From Paucilactobacillus suebicus DSM 5007 = KCTC 3549 (GTDB lineage: Bacteria > Bacillota > Bacilli > Lactobacillales > Lactobacillaceae): a stretch of 64,000 bases of DNA. The translations under genes were made by a program, and so were the position numbers. Under the pieces are notes generated by a model. That model was not told the DNA's origin, did no database searches, and saw only the letters and a list, made by a program, of their open reading frames with translations. The DNA is taken from positions 1 to 64,000 of the forward strand of contig NZ_AZGF01000002.1 of the NCBI RefSeq assembly GCF_001434475.1, read 5' to 3'. Below, in pieces: positions 55,902-64,000 of the stretch (the stretch's first letter is position 1; each line of letters begins with the position of its first letter).

Positions 55902-56522
55902 TTATTGATCATACTTGTCTAGATGATATGTTTCGATAATATCGATCAATTTGCTGGCATAACTTGGATCAGTTGCATATCCTTCTGATTGTAACGCTTT
56001 AGCCGCTTCTGTGTAGTTGGTAGACTGAATGACACCCTGGTATGTCGTACCACTATCAAGTAACGCTGCATGAGCATCAATGGAATCGGCCCAACTAGAA
56101 TACACCTGGAATCGACCTGTAATCACGACCCACTTTCCGTCAACATATTCTCTCGTACTCATTAACTTACTGTTAGTCGTCGACGTGCTTTTGACTCCAA
56201 ATAAATTATGATACTTCGACGCTAAAGTGGAACCGCCCCAGTCCGATTCAAGAATTGCTTGAGCAATCGTTACCGATGCCAAAACATGATGTTCTTGATC
56301 CATTTTTTGCGCTTCAGGTGCAATTTGTTTGATAAACATTGATTTATAATTATTTTGCTTTTCAACAATTATTCGTTGCTTGTAAATCATATCAATTTCA
56401 TGGGCCCCATAGCCCACTAAAACGAGCACAACTGCGACCATTAGCCATTTGGTGAGGCGTTGTCTGCCACTCCGTGAAAAGATTTTATTCCATTTAAATT
56501 TCCGTCTTCTCCGTCGTGCCAA
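55902..56522 (-). CDS. Membrane-anchored GH73 glucosaminidase
   Basis: A peptidoglycan N-acetylglucosaminidase of about 206 residues. A very basic N-terminus (ARRRRRKFKWNK) leads into a membrane helix (about 27-45), then a GH73 domain with ASVTIAQAILESDWGGSTLA (catalytic glutamate) near residue 83, HNLFGVKS, and YTEAAKALQSEGYATDPSYA near the C-terminus. The start is TTG after AAGGGTG; the upstream ATG at 56579 is not supported. It is related to the catalytic domain of the LysM protein at 60867-62924. Confidence 0.87.
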   Translation of the reverse strand: MARRRRRKFKWNKIFSRSGRQRLTKWLMVAVVLVLVGYGAHEIDMIYKQRIIVEKQNNYKSMFIKQIAPEAQKMDQEHHVLASVTIAQAILESDWGGSTLASKYHNLFGVKSTSTTNSKLMSTREYVDGKWVVITGRFQVYSSWADSIDAHAALLDSGTTYQGVIQSTNYTEAAKALQSEGYATDPSYASKLIDIIETYHLDKYDQ

Positions 56523-56631
56523 ACAATCCACACCCTTCCGTATGGATATTCTACACTGAACTTTACCAAAACAAATCAATTTTAACTAAATTTTACATCA
56601 ATTTAAGGTTTTCAACTACGTTTGACAGCGC

Positions 56632-56681
56632 AAAAAAACAGAATTAATCGATATTATTCACAATAAATCAATTAACTCTGT
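56632..56681 (-). terminator. Intrinsic terminator after the PTS gene
   Basis: On the minus strand ACAGAGTTAATTGAT pairs with ATCGATTAATTCTGT and is followed by seven T residues. Confidence 0.92.
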
Positions 56682-56687
56682 TAAGGA

Positions 56688-57866
56688 TTACTTAATTTTA
56701 ACTCTTAGTGACAACTGATCATGATTAATTTTGCCAGTTGGTTGGTTAAATTTCAGATAATCAACGTGATCCATGTTTGTGACGATGGTGATCATCGTTG
56801 TATCTTTTCCGGCTGTTTTAATGGCATCGAGATCAGCTATTGCCAACAGTTCACCATGATGCACCTTTTGACCATTTTCAACAGCAATTTCAAACGGCGC
56901 ACCTTTGAGGTCAACAGTATTGATCCCCATGTGTACCAGCACTTGCAATCCGTTATTAGTTTTAATGCCTACAGCGTGTTTAGTTGGAAAAATAGTCATA
57001 ATTTTACCATCAACCGGTGAAGTGATCTTCCCGTTAGCAGGTTCAATCGCAAATCCATCACCAATTAGTTTCTGTGCAAACGTTGCATCGTTCACATCCT
57101 CTAAATCAATCATTTTTCCATCTGCAATACTGTAGAATTCGTCAGTTTCGCCAATGTTAACTTCAGGATCCTGATTAACAGTCGGTTTAACTTCTTTCTT
57201 GACAGATTCATTGCTTGTTTGATGATCAGACAGTTTTACATCAATCTTGCCGTCATACACATCTGCCAATGCGTCCGCCACAAATTCAACTTCAGTGCCA
57301 ACAACTATGTGCACATTGGTATCATCAATAACATTCACACCTGCTGCACCGGCAGAGCGAACGGCCGCCTGATTAACTATCTGCGGATCCTTTAACTGAA
57401 GCCTCAGTCTCGTTGTACAATGATCAATCACATTAATATTATCTTTACCGCCGATAGCTACAAAAATCTTTTTGGCCATCGTTGTGTACTTATCGTCTGT
57501 ATCACTGGTTTCAACTATACCTGTAGCTTCATCTTTCACTGAATCTTCTTCACGGCCTGGTGTCATTAAATTAAATTTACGAATTGCAAAATCAAAACCA
57601 AAATAATAAATGAACGCCATGACCACGCCTTGAACCAGTAACATATACGGTTTGTTTGCGATTGGTAAATGTGAGCTCAAAGTAAAGTCAACTAGTCCAG
57701 CGCTGAAAGAAAAACCGGCTGTCCAGTGCATCATTGCTGCAAATGCAAGTGAGAGACCAGTGAAAACTGCATGTAAAACGTATAACGGCCAAGCAACAAA
57801 CATAAACGAGAACTCAAGCGGTTCCGTGACCCCCGTAAAGAATGAAGCAAACGCACCGGCCAACAT
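56688..57866 (-). CDS. nagE: PTS GlcNAc/glucose-type EII: end of IIC, IIB and IIA (after frameshift)
   Basis: The second part of a split PTS permease. Residues 1-95 are the C-terminal EIIC helices (FFTGVTEPLEFSFMFVAWPL). About 140-215 is EIIB with the phosphocysteine in NVIDHCTTRLRLQL. About 240-385 is EIIA with the phosphohistidine in VLVHMGINTVDLKG. The ATG overlaps the upstream stop (TAATG), but EIIC is cut in mid-domain, so this is not a natural boundary. Expression of a working enzyme needs -1 frameshifting, coupling of two halves, or a corrected base. GntR-type operators upstream favour N-acetylglucosamine as substrate. Confidence 0.85.
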   Translation of the reverse strand: MLAGAFASFFTGVTEPLEFSFMFVAWPLYVLHAVFTGLSLAFAAMMHWTAGFSFSAGLVDFTLSSHLPIANKPYMLLVQGVVMAFIYYFGFDFAIRKFNLMTPGREEDSVKDEATGIVETSDTDDKYTTMAKKIFVAIGGKDNINVIDHCTTRLRLQLKDPQIVNQAAVRSAGAAGVNVIDDTNVHIVVGTEVEFVADALADVYDGKIDVKLSDHQTSNESVKKEVKPTVNQDPEVNIGETDEFYSIADGKMIDLEDVNDATFAQKLIGDGFAIEPANGKITSPVDGKIMTIFPTKHAVGIKTNNGLQVLVHMGINTVDLKGAPFEIAVENGQKVHHGELLAIADLDAIKTAGKDTTMITIVTNMDHVDYLKFNQPTGKINHDQLSLRVKIK

Positions 57867-58687
57867 TAAACTACCAACTTCAGCTTTTTTTCAGGTCGTG
57901 CATTGCGATAAATTGCATAGGCACCAGCAGGTAAGCCAAACATCATGACTGGGAAAAATCCGGCCTGATACATACCAGTAACTCCCTTAACACCTTTTCC
58001 AGCCCAAAAATTACCGATATCATTAATACCAGCAGTATTAAACCAGAAAACTGCATTTAAAGCTTGATGAAGTCCAGTCGGAATAAGCACCCGGTTGAAA
58101 AAGCCATAAAGTCCTGCACCTGCAGCACCCAAGCCAACCATAAACTTGCCAAATGCCACAAGTGCATCATAGAGTGTTGGCCAAACGAACAGTAAAATAA
58201 CCGTCAGTATCAGCATGACAATTGCTGCCATGATAGGTACTAATCTTTTACCACTAAAAAAAGATAATGCCATTGGCAATTTTGTTTTATGAAATTTATT
58301 GTATAAAGCAGCTGCAATTAATCCTGCAATAATACCGATGAACACGTTACTGCTCAGAGTACTAAATGCTGGATCAACTTTTGACGCCTTGATGCCCTCA
58401 AGCAACGCAACCGATGACGGGTCTAGCACCTTAATTGGAATTAAATATGCAACCAACCCTGCTAATGCGGCTGCTCCGTCCTGATTCTCCGACATACCAA
58501 CTGCTAATCCGATCGCAAATAAAATCGACAACGACCCTAAAATAGCATTACCGCCGGCCTGTAAAAACTGAGCCAGCGACCACGATGATGGCATATAATG
58601 TCCAATACCAACTAACAGCGCAGCAGCAGGTAGAACAGCAACCGGCAACTGAAGGGATCGGCCCATCCGCTGCAGATAAGTCCTCAT
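57866..58687 (-). CDS. nagE: PTS GlcNAc/glucose-type EIIC, N-terminal part (frameshifted)
   Basis: The first 274 residues of the EIIC transport domain: RMGRSLQLPVAVLPAAALLV at the start, six to seven helices, and the substrate region LIPTGLHQALNAVFWF near residue 203. The frame then runs into RPEKKLKLVV and stops. In relatives the RPEK block continues straight into a GSLMLAGAF-like stretch, which is present here in the -1 frame. The switch occurs at seven A residues containing A_AAA_AAG (57884-57890). ATG 58687 follows GGAGG; an ATG 12 codons upstream is unsupported. Confidence 0.85.
   Translation of the reverse strand: MRTYLQRMGRSLQLPVAVLPAAALLVGIGHYMPSSWSLAQFLQAGGNAILGSLSILFAIGLAVGMSENQDGAAALAGLVAYLIPIKVLDPSSVALLEGIKASKVDPAFSTLSSNVFIGIIAGLIAAALYNKFHKTKLPMALSFFSGKRLVPIMAAIVMLILTVILLFVWPTLYDALVAFGKFMVGLGAAGAGLYGFFNRVLIPTGLHQALNAVFWFNTAGINDIGNFWAGKGVKGVTGMYQAGFFPVMMFGLPAGAYAIYRNARPEKKLKLVV
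57884..57890 (-). other. A_AAA_AAG slippery heptamer at the PTS frame break
   Basis: The in-frame codons GAA AAA AAG contain the exact -1 slippery sequence used by E. coli dnaX. Slipping by -1 restores EIICBA as PEKK-AEVGSLML. A single extra A in the homopolymer would give the same picture. Confidence 0.6.
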
Positions 58688-58768
58688 AATAAGATATCCT
58701 CCTAATTTCTCTTCTAAATTCACACGAGTAATATCTTACCGTCATTGACATGCACATACAAGTATTAA

Positions 58769-58902
58769 ATTATAATTTAAAAATTGGTCTAAGTCTGATA
58801 AGCGGCTCTAAATAGGCAATGTAATACATGTTTTACTTAATTTTGTTTTTGAACATATTAATCAAAGTTGATCTATCAGCTTTTTTATTAGACTAGACCA
58901 AT
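58769..58902 (-). promoter_or_regulatory. Two GntR/NagR-type operators upstream of the PTS gene
   Basis: AATTGGTCTAGTCTAAT (minus strand, 58887-58902 region) and ATCAGACTTAGACCAAT (58782-58800) share the ATTGGTCTA half-site in opposite orientations. They resemble the dre sites of HutC/GntR regulators such as NagR. A TATAAT box lies at 58769-58774 beside the second site, so repression by occlusion is plausible. Confidence 0.6.
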
Positions 58903-58990
58903 TTTTGAAAATTTACATAAAATTTCATTATATTTAAAATAGTACTTTAGTTTTACGCTACAGCCGCTATATATTCTGTAACACGAGTAA

Positions 58991-59048
58991 ATAAAAATCC
59001 GTTCCACATCGGCAGCATCAACAGCAACCAACGCACAGCGGATTTTAT
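58991..59048 (-). terminator. Terminator after queT
   Basis: AAAATCCG pairs with CGGATTTTTATTT on the minus strand around a long loop of about 38 bases that may fold further. Confidence 0.7.
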
Positions 59049-59067
59049 ATTCCAACATACATAGATT

Positions 59068-59571
59068 TTATTTTTTTAAATCGATTCTCTTACTGATCAA
59101 GTAAATGATAATACCGCCCACTGTCATCGACAGTAATTCACCTAAACCGATTGTTAACCAACCAGCTAAAAAAGGTGCCTTTGTCATAATATTTAACTCC
59201 CAGGCAATGGTAAACATTGATAATGAGACCACAATTGCCGTTAAAACAAACTTAACCAGCATTGACTTGATTGGTTTAGTTAGTAGCATGACGATAATCA
59301 ACACAATAAAGGTGGATGCAGTACCAATTGGCACATCCAATGTCCAAGTTGGAGACGCAAAGTTAGATAAAAATACGCCTAACGTAACGCCCCACAGATA
59401 CCGCTTATTAAACAGTACTAGATAGTTAAACATTTCAGCAATTCTAATTTGGACAACGCCAAAACTAAGCGTTGATAAAAACAAAGTAATTACTAAATAT
59501 AAAGCGGCAACCACCGCAGTTTTTGTAATTCCTCGTACTGAAATACGAGAAGTTTGAACAGAATTTTTCAC
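59068..59571 (-). CDS. queT: QueT-family queuosine precursor transporter (ECF S component)
   Basis: A 167-residue membrane protein with six helices, beginning with the S-component block TAVVAALYLVITLFLSTLSF and including VQIRIAEMFNYLVLFNKRYL near residue 45 and SNFASPTWTLDVPIGT near residue 70. It imports a queuosine precursor (preQ0 or preQ1) with a shared ECF energising module encoded elsewhere. GTG 59571 is placed 9 bp after AAAGGAG, which is itself part of a preQ1-II-type riboswitch. Confidence 0.93.
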   Translation of the reverse strand: MKNSVQTSRISVRGITKTAVVAALYLVITLFLSTLSFGVVQIRIAEMFNYLVLFNKRYLWGVTLGVFLSNFASPTWTLDVPIGTASTFIVLIIVMLLTKPIKSMLVKFVLTAIVVSLSMFTIAWELNIMTKAPFLAGWLTIGLGELLSMTVGGIIIYLISKRIDLKK

Positions 59572-59579
59572 TGATAATA

Positions 59580-59642
59580 TCTCCTTTGTAGTCCATTGCG
59601 GACTAGTAATAACTGCGACCAAAGGTGAAGGAAGTGTCACAG
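59580..59642 (-). ncRNA. preQ1-II (COG4708-type) riboswitch
   Basis: On the minus strand CTGTGAC pairs with GTCGCAG (7 bp). The loop contains CCTTTG, able to pair with CAAAGG of the ribosome binding site as a pseudoknot. Between them lie TTATTAC and a small hairpin AGTCC/GGACT. Order and spacing match the preQ1-II fold upstream of queT, so ligand binding should hide the Shine-Dalgarno sequence. Confidence 0.82.
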
Positions 59643-59702
59643 TGTGATCAATTCAGTTTTTGATCAAAAAATTTCAACCACTCATGTCGAGCATATCTTT
59701 GA

Positions 59703-60458
59703 TTACTTTTCGGTCCAGCCACCATCAATTGGCACCACGGTACCGTGAATATAATCAGAATGTTCACTGGCTAAGAACAGTGTTAAGTCAGCAACTTCAT
59801 CCGGCCGTGCCCAGCGCTTAGCCGGTGTTTGATCTGCCACCCATTTGGCCATGTTACCATCATCTGCAAAATCTGCTGCATTCATCGGAGTCTGAATAGC
59901 CCCTGGGGCGATGCAATTAGCTCTGATTCCCTGACCTGCATAATCAAGATCCAACTGCTTTGTCATACCAATGATAGCATGTTTAGAGGCAGTGTATGCA
60001 ATTCCGCCTCCGCCTGCAACCAATCCAGCAATTGAAGCCATATTAACAAAAACACCATGTCCTTGTTCAAGCATCACAGGCAGTACCGTTTTTATTAATA
60101 AAAATTGACTGGTTAAATTAGTATCAATGATATTATTCCAGTCTTCAACACTGGTGTCTTGTACATTATGATATCCGTCTAAAACGCCAGCAGTATTGCA
60201 AACAATATCGACTTTTGAGCCGAGTCTAATTGCGGCATCAACAGCCTGTTTGGCGGTGTCCTCAAGTCTGACATCCCCAGTCAACAAAATCATCTTATCC
60301 GTTTTAATTGATTGATCAAGCAAACCTAAGCCTTCACCGTCTTGGTCAACAGCAACAACATTCGCCCCATGTTTGATAAACTCGCGCACCTGAGACAGGC
60401 CAATTCCCGATGCCGCCCCCGTCACGATAACCGTCTGTTCGTTAAAATCATTTAGCAT
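59703..60458 (-). CDS. SDR family oxidoreductase
   Basis: A 251-residue short-chain dehydrogenase. The cofactor motif VTGAASGIGLSQ lies near residue 13, NTAGV near residue 88, the catalytic serine in VNMASIAG near residue 138, and the YTASK pair near residues 154-158. The NCIAPGAIQTPM block follows. An aspartate after strand 2 (VVAVDQDGEG) points to NAD(H) preference. It resembles FabG-like 3-oxoacyl-ACP reductases of lactobacilli, but the substrate cannot be told. Its ATG overlaps the DUF2829 stop (TAATG). Confidence 0.9.
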   Translation of the reverse strand: MLNDFNEQTVIVTGAASGIGLSQVREFIKHGANVVAVDQDGEGLGLLDQSIKTDKMILLTGDVRLEDTAKQAVDAAIRLGSKVDIVCNTAGVLDGYHNVQDTSVEDWNNIIDTNLTSQFLLIKTVLPVMLEQGHGVFVNMASIAGLVAGGGGIAYTASKHAIIGMTKQLDLDYAGQGIRANCIAPGAIQTPMNAADFADDGNMAKWVADQTPAKRWARPDEVADLTLFLASEHSDYIHGTVVPIDGGWTEK

Positions 60459-60682
60459 TAATCAGTTACCAACTGCCAATCTTCAGCGAGAATATCACAA
60501 TCCGTTGGAGACCAAAGACTAAAAGCCTCGTCTTCAGTCTTAATGAGAAAATAAGGATTCAAAACGTCTCCTTCAAATTTGCCCTCTGGTACAAGTTGGA
60601 TAAATAACTCAGTTCCTTCCCAGCCAGTTCTAACAGCCTTTTTGCCTTGCTTAATGGATGGTAGTACATCTTCAAATGTCAT
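60458..60682 (-). CDS. DUF2829 family protein
   Basis: A 74-residue protein matching DUF2829 over its whole length: MTFEDVLPSIKQGKKAVRTG, WEGTELFIQLVPEG near residue 21, and the ending LWSPTDCDILAEDWQLV. The family occurs in phage and bacteria as a small beta-rich protein of unknown function. AGGAGG precedes the ATG. It is the first gene of a two-gene unit with the SDR. Confidence 0.88.
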   Translation of the reverse strand: MTFEDVLPSIKQGKKAVRTGWEGTELFIQLVPEGKFEGDVLNPYFLIKTEDEAFSLWSPTDCDILAEDWQLVTD

Positions 60683-60830
60683 TTATACGTCCTCCTAAAT
60701 TTAATCATGGTAACAGACTACCACGAACACTTACCAAAAATCCAGCAATCAGTTAATTGTACTGATAATAATACTATCAATTCTTATTTCGATTTAATTA
60801 GCATGTCGCTATATTTTTTTTATCGCCATC

Positions 60831-60863
60831 AAAAAACCGGAAAACATAAATTTCCCGGTTTTA
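60831..60863 (-). terminator. Intrinsic terminator after the LysM autolysin
   Basis: On the minus strand AAAACCGGGAAA pairs with TTTTCCGGTTTT across a short loop, ending in six T residues. Confidence 0.9.
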
Positions 60864-60866
60864 ATA

Positions 60867-62924
60867 CTACAATTTAATTTCTTGTCCAACATAAATAGTG
60901 TATGGGCTACTAATACTATTTAGTGATGCTAAAGTCGACCAACTAATACCGTACTTTGCGCCTATCGATGATAGAGAGTCACCACTTTTAACAGTGTATG
61001 TTGACGATGAAGAAGTGGACGTGCTGCTAGTTGAACCGATTTTAATTGTTTCACCAACGGTAATAACATTAGTGTTACTAATGTTATTTGCAGATGCCAG
61101 AGCACTAACAGTTGTACCATACTCAGCAGCGATTGCGGATAACGTGTCACCACTCTTAACTGTATACGTTGATGAAGACGTAGATGAACTTGTAGAAGTC
61201 GATGAACTGGTTGATGAAGAGGCTGTGCCACTAACCTTCAGAACTTGACCTACGTAAATCAGATTGGCATTACTCAAATCATTTAATGAAGTCAGAGCTG
61301 AAGTCGTTGTACCATACTCTTTTGCAATTGCTGATAACGTGTCACCACTTTTAACGGTATATGTCGAAGTACTACTACTTGATGTGGAACTGGCTGATGA
61401 AGAACTTGTTAGTTTCAAAACCTCACCAACGTAAATCAGATTGGCATTGCTGAGATCATTAAGTGAAACCAAGTTGGCAGTAGTTGTGCCATATGTGCTA
61501 GCAATTGCTGACAGTGTGTCGCCACTTTTAACGGTATAAGTTGAAGTTGAACTCGTGGACGATGTACTTGATGTAGAACTGCTACTTGCACTCGATGATG
61601 TTGTAGTGCTTGAGCCACTCTTAACAAGTAATTGCTGGCCAACGTAAATCAGATTTTCATTACTGATATCATTCAATGAGGCCAATGCCGAAGCCGTAGT
61701 GTCATAATCTGATGCAATGCCAGATAATGTATCTCCACTCTTAACAGTATAATATGTTGCACCTGAAGTACTAGTTGTTGAAGAAGTTGATGATGAAATG
61801 CTGGTACCAGAAATCGATTCGCCATTGATCGCAATTTCATCTAAAGCGGTCAAATTATATTCTTCAATTATTTCATCCAATTCAGTTGCATAGTTTGGAT
61901 CAGTAGCGTATCCATCAGATTGCAGGTCAGCAGTTACCATTTTATAGTTAGTAACACCCAATAAATTACTATAACGTGAGTTTGAATAAAGAAAATATCC
62001 GTGGTCTTCAACACTCTCCGAGTTATTATCATATTTTCTGAATTCCGCATAAACGGTTACATAGCTACCGTTTTCGTACTCTTTAGTTGGATAATCAACA
62101 TAATTTCCATTATAACTACCTTTTATACCAAACAAGTTATGTGCTTCAGTAGATAATGATGAGCTGCCCCATCCACTTTCTAGAATTGCTTGTGCAACAG
62201 TAACGGAGGGTAACACGCCATACTCATCCCATCCTTCAATGGCTCCTTCTTCCAAGCTTTCAATAAACGCTTGATCAGTTGAATTTGAAGTGAAGGTTGG
62301 TTGTGCCACAGTATTTGATGTCGATGCTGATGATGCCGCAGTTGAAGCCGTACTTGAAGATGTTGCAGTTGAGGCAACAGACATAACAGCCATCACTTTA
62401 GTAGTGGCAGAAGAACTTGCCGAACTGGAACTAGCCGTAGTGCTGGCACTTGCTGAAGTGGCACTGGATGCACTCGATGTTGAACTGCTAGCCTCAACGG
62501 CTGACGATGCACTCAAAGACGTCGTACTCGAGGCCGCACTTGCAGTAGAGCTGATAGCACTCGATGCGGCAGAAGAAGCCGCTGATGTCGCACTGCTTTG
62601 AGACGTTTCTGAAGAAGAATTAGATTCACTATTTTCACTAGTTGAGCTTGCACTGCTTACCGTCTGTGATTCATCTGATGTGGAAGTCGCAGATGACTGG
62701 ACGTCAGTAGTCGCAACACTCGACAAAGTAACTGTATTGCTTTGAGATGACGTAGCTGCGACTGACTCTGTCGAACCAGTTCCCTCATCACTTGATGTAT
62801 TATCAGCATGAACGGTAGTGGTAGTTAAGCCAACCGCAAATGAAAAAGCAGCTATGCCTGCAACAACCCACTGACGTCCATGTTTATACATTTTATAGTG
62901 TAACTTAGAATCATTTTTATTCAT
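60867..62924 (-). CDS. LysM-repeat GH73 glucosaminidase (autolysin)
   Basis: A secreted peptidoglycan hydrolase of about 685 residues. The N-terminus carries a KxYKxGKxW-type signal (KMYKHGRQW) before the export helix. A serine/alanine/threonine-rich region of about 150 residues, a likely O-glycosylated spacer, is followed by a GH73 domain (about 205-360: [30 protein letters not shown]). Five C-terminal LysM modules, each opening [10 protein letters not shown], are separated by serine-rich linkers. LysM binds GlcNAc in the wall. ATG 62924 follows AAGGGG. It is probably a cell-separation autolysin. Confidence 0.93.
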   Translation of the reverse strand: MNKNDSKLHYKMYKHGRQWVVAGIAAFSFAVGLTTTTVHADNTSSDEGTGSTESVAATSSQSNTVTLSSVATTDVQSSATSTSDESQTVSSASSTSENSESNSSSETSQSSATSAASSAASSAISSTASAASSTTSLSASSAVEASSSTSSASSATSASASTTASSSSASSSATTKVMAVMSVASTATSSSTASTAASSASTSNTVAQPTFTSNSTDQAFIESLEEGAIEGWDEYGVLPSVTVAQAILESGWGSSSLSTEAHNLFGIKGSYNGNYVDYPTKEYENGSYVTVYAEFRKYDNNSESVEDHGYFLYSNSRYSNLLGVTNYKMVTADLQSDGYATDPNYATELDEIIEEYNLTALDEIAINGESISGTSISSSTSSTTSTSGATYYTVKSGDTLSGIASDYDTTASALASLNDISNENLIYVGQQLLVKSGSSTTTSSSASSSSTSSTSSTSSTSTYTVKSGDTLSAIASTYGTTTANLVSLNDLSNANLIYVGEVLKLTSSSSASSTSSSSTSTYTVKSGDTLSAIAKEYGTTTSALTSLNDLSNANLIYVGQVLKVSGTASSSTSSSTSTSSSTSSSTYTVKSGDTLSAIAAEYGTTVSALASANNISNTNVITVGETIKIGSTSSTSTSSSSTYTVKSGDSLSSIGAKYGISWSTLASLNSISSPYTIYVGQEIKL

Positions 62925-63029
62925 TAATTTTCCCCTTCTCATCACAAAATTATTCATTATTTTCATGTATCAAATGATAATAATAATTTAACATAAATTA
63001 AGAAACAATTAACTACCTGAACATTTCTT

Positions 63030-63058
63030 AAGATAATGCAAAGTGTTAAATATGTCAA
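63030..63058 (-). promoter_or_regulatory. Promoter of the LysM autolysin
   Basis: TTGACA (63053-63058) and TATCTT (63030-63035) on the minus strand are 17 bp apart, about 110 bp before the start codon. The -10 overlaps the near-palindrome ATTATCTTAAGAAAT, also found as a perfect ATTATCTTAAGATAAT at 63214-63229. Confidence 0.75.
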
Positions 63059-63480
63059 AAATAGAAAGCAATTACATTAATTAGCGCTAATTACTGGTAT
63101 GTAGGTATTTATAACGTATCGCAGGGGTAGGAATTATTACAATCGTCATGCTTTGTAATTTAAATTTAACAACCAAAAAGTGGACTAAATAATACATTAA
63201 TCACTATTAACTAATTATCTTAAGATAATGATTTTAAACATTATTTGCCAAATATAATAAGTATTAATTCTTATTGTGATCATACATAATTAATCATAAT
63301 TTTTATTTTTTAGAATACTTATACATCATTACAGCAATTTATTATCAATATGAAAGTTGTTCACCACTTTTTCTTGTGTAATAAAAATATTTTCTCTCAA
63401 GGCCCCAAACCGGCTCATTTATATTTTATAATTAACGTGGTAATTCGGACAGATGGTTTGTAATCGTTATAGGAGACACA
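63059..63480. other. AT-rich intergenic region with a TCTTAAGA palindrome
   Basis: About 420 bp without a gene. It contains the perfect 16-bp palindrome ATTATCTTAAGATAAT at 63214-63229 and must include the promoter for the gene at 63481. No RNA gene is recognised. Confidence 0.5.
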
Positions 63481-63696
63481 ATGAGATTAAGAGACAAATC
63501 TAATCAGGAACTAGCTCAACAATTAATCACCCATAAAAATCGTGAATCTTTAATCGCACATATTGCTGAAGATGAACTAATGCAACGTGCAATTGGTGGT
63601 GATATAGAGGCCCGTAAATTATTGCAAAAGTACGCTAGTCTGTTGAAAAACACCACTAGTTTCTCTTGGCACTTTAAAATTAAACGAAGATCCTAG
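63481..63696 (+). CDS. Small unrecognised protein, 71 residues
   Basis: A helical, charged 71-residue protein starting at ATG 63481 with AGGAG 5 bp upstream. The central segment IAEDELMQRAIGGDIEARKL aligns with a segment of the next gene, so the two are paralogues. The C-terminus is basic (HFKIKRRS). No known domain is recognised and no function is assigned. Confidence 0.65.
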   Translation: MRLRDKSNQELAQQLITHKNRESLIAHIAEDELMQRAIGGDIEARKLLQKYASLLKNTTSFSWHFKIKRRS

Positions 63697-63822
63697 AATT
63701 TATCAAATAGAATAAGCTCATAATTAATTTAATAATTTTCTTATGTATTGTTGTTGTTTTATTGCAAAACTTAGGTATAATGGTGGCACAGTTGGTTGGC
63801 GTTTGAAAAAAGAGGTTTTCCC

Positions 63823-64000
63823 ATGAGTATTGAAAATGAAAGTAATGAATTCTTAGCAAGTAAGCTACATCATAATAACTTTTCGAGTTCATTAGTTGCC
63901 AAAACTGCAGAATCGGAATTATTACGACGTGCGGTCGATGGAGATTCTCAGGCCGCAAAAGTACTAATGCAACGAAAAAAAGAAGTTGAACAACAAAAAC
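63823..64000 (+). CDS. Small unrecognised protein related to the preceding gene (partial)
   Basis: An ORF with AGAGG before ATG 63823, open to the right edge for 59 codons. The segment AKTAESELLRRAVDGDSQAA matches the preceding protein's core at most hydrophobic and acidic positions. It continues into a lysine-rich helix. Function is unknown; the true length is not visible. Confidence 0.6.
   Translation, partial: MSIENESNEFLASKLHHNNFSSSLVAKTAESELLRRAVDGDSQAAKVLMQRKKEVEQQK

Noticed and set aside
60880-61760. Spaced repeats that could suggest a CRISPR array
   Set aside because: They are the five LysM modules and serine linkers in frame; spacing is about 200 bp and the repeats are coding.
62290-62601. 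Long open frame antisense to the LysM autolysin, rich in Ala, Val, Asp and Glu
   Set aside because: It is the mirror of the serine/alanine-repeat codons and lacks a ribosome binding site.

Overview
The window looks like a chromosomal segment from a Lactobacillaceae species (low-GC Gram-positive, former Lactobacillus). The main support is the housekeeping block pcrA-ligA-camS-gatCAB-dagK-rlmCD, a KxYKxGKxW-type signal peptide on a LysM autolysin, a QueT gene with a preQ1-II-type leader, cre sites, and many small families typical of lactobacilli (DUF4828, DUF2829, DUF1659/DUF2922). The genus cannot be resolved from the sequence alone.

Region 1 (1-19.0 kb) is a polysaccharide island on the minus strand, visibly more AT-rich than the rest. 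Read 5' to 3' from 15138 down to 1663 it encodes a DUF6020 membrane protein, a DPM-like glycosyltransferase, the priming sugar-phosphate transferase, a Wzy polymerase, a Wzz/CpsC chain-length protein, a DUF4422 transferase, a GT2, UDP-galactopyranose mutase, a Wzx flippase, a CDP-glycerol glycerophosphotransferase, a galactofuranosyltransferase-like protein, TagD and a GlfT-like GT2. The set predicts a Wzx/Wzy polymer containing galactofuranose and carrying glycerol phosphate. The left edge is bounded by the end of one IS30-type element, which interrupts a DUF6056-like gene, and by a second decayed IS30 copy. The right edge holds debris of a second priming transferase joined to a gtrB remnant, then an intact GtrB/YfhO pair.

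Region 2 (19.0-43.5 kb) is ordinary core and accessory genome: recX, map, flavodoxin, gtrA, a secreted nuclease, a K+ channel, a CPA1 antiporter, tRNA-Arg(CCT), a DEAD-box helicase, a GH25-like protein, an RpiR regulator divergent from gluconate kinase, gshA, hydrolases and rlmCD. Region 3 (43.5-53.8 kb) is the dagK-gatBAC-camS-ligA-pcrA block. Region 4 (53.8-64 kb) holds a PurK-like protein with xpt, a GH73 glucosaminidase, a GlcNAc-type PTS gene split by a frameshift, queT, an SDR and a large LysM autolysin. It ends with two related small genes.

The most unusual signals are these. (a) Three very long hairpins start within a few bases of stop codons. They share end motifs (AGAGTGTAA on all three, TTTTACACGTTTC on two) but have unrelated stems; one has a partial tandem duplication. 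(b) Two genes are split at perfect -1 slippery heptamers, A_AAA_AAG in the PTS gene and C_CCA_AAA directly before the antiporter stop. (c) Several palindromic candidate operators have no assigned regulator.
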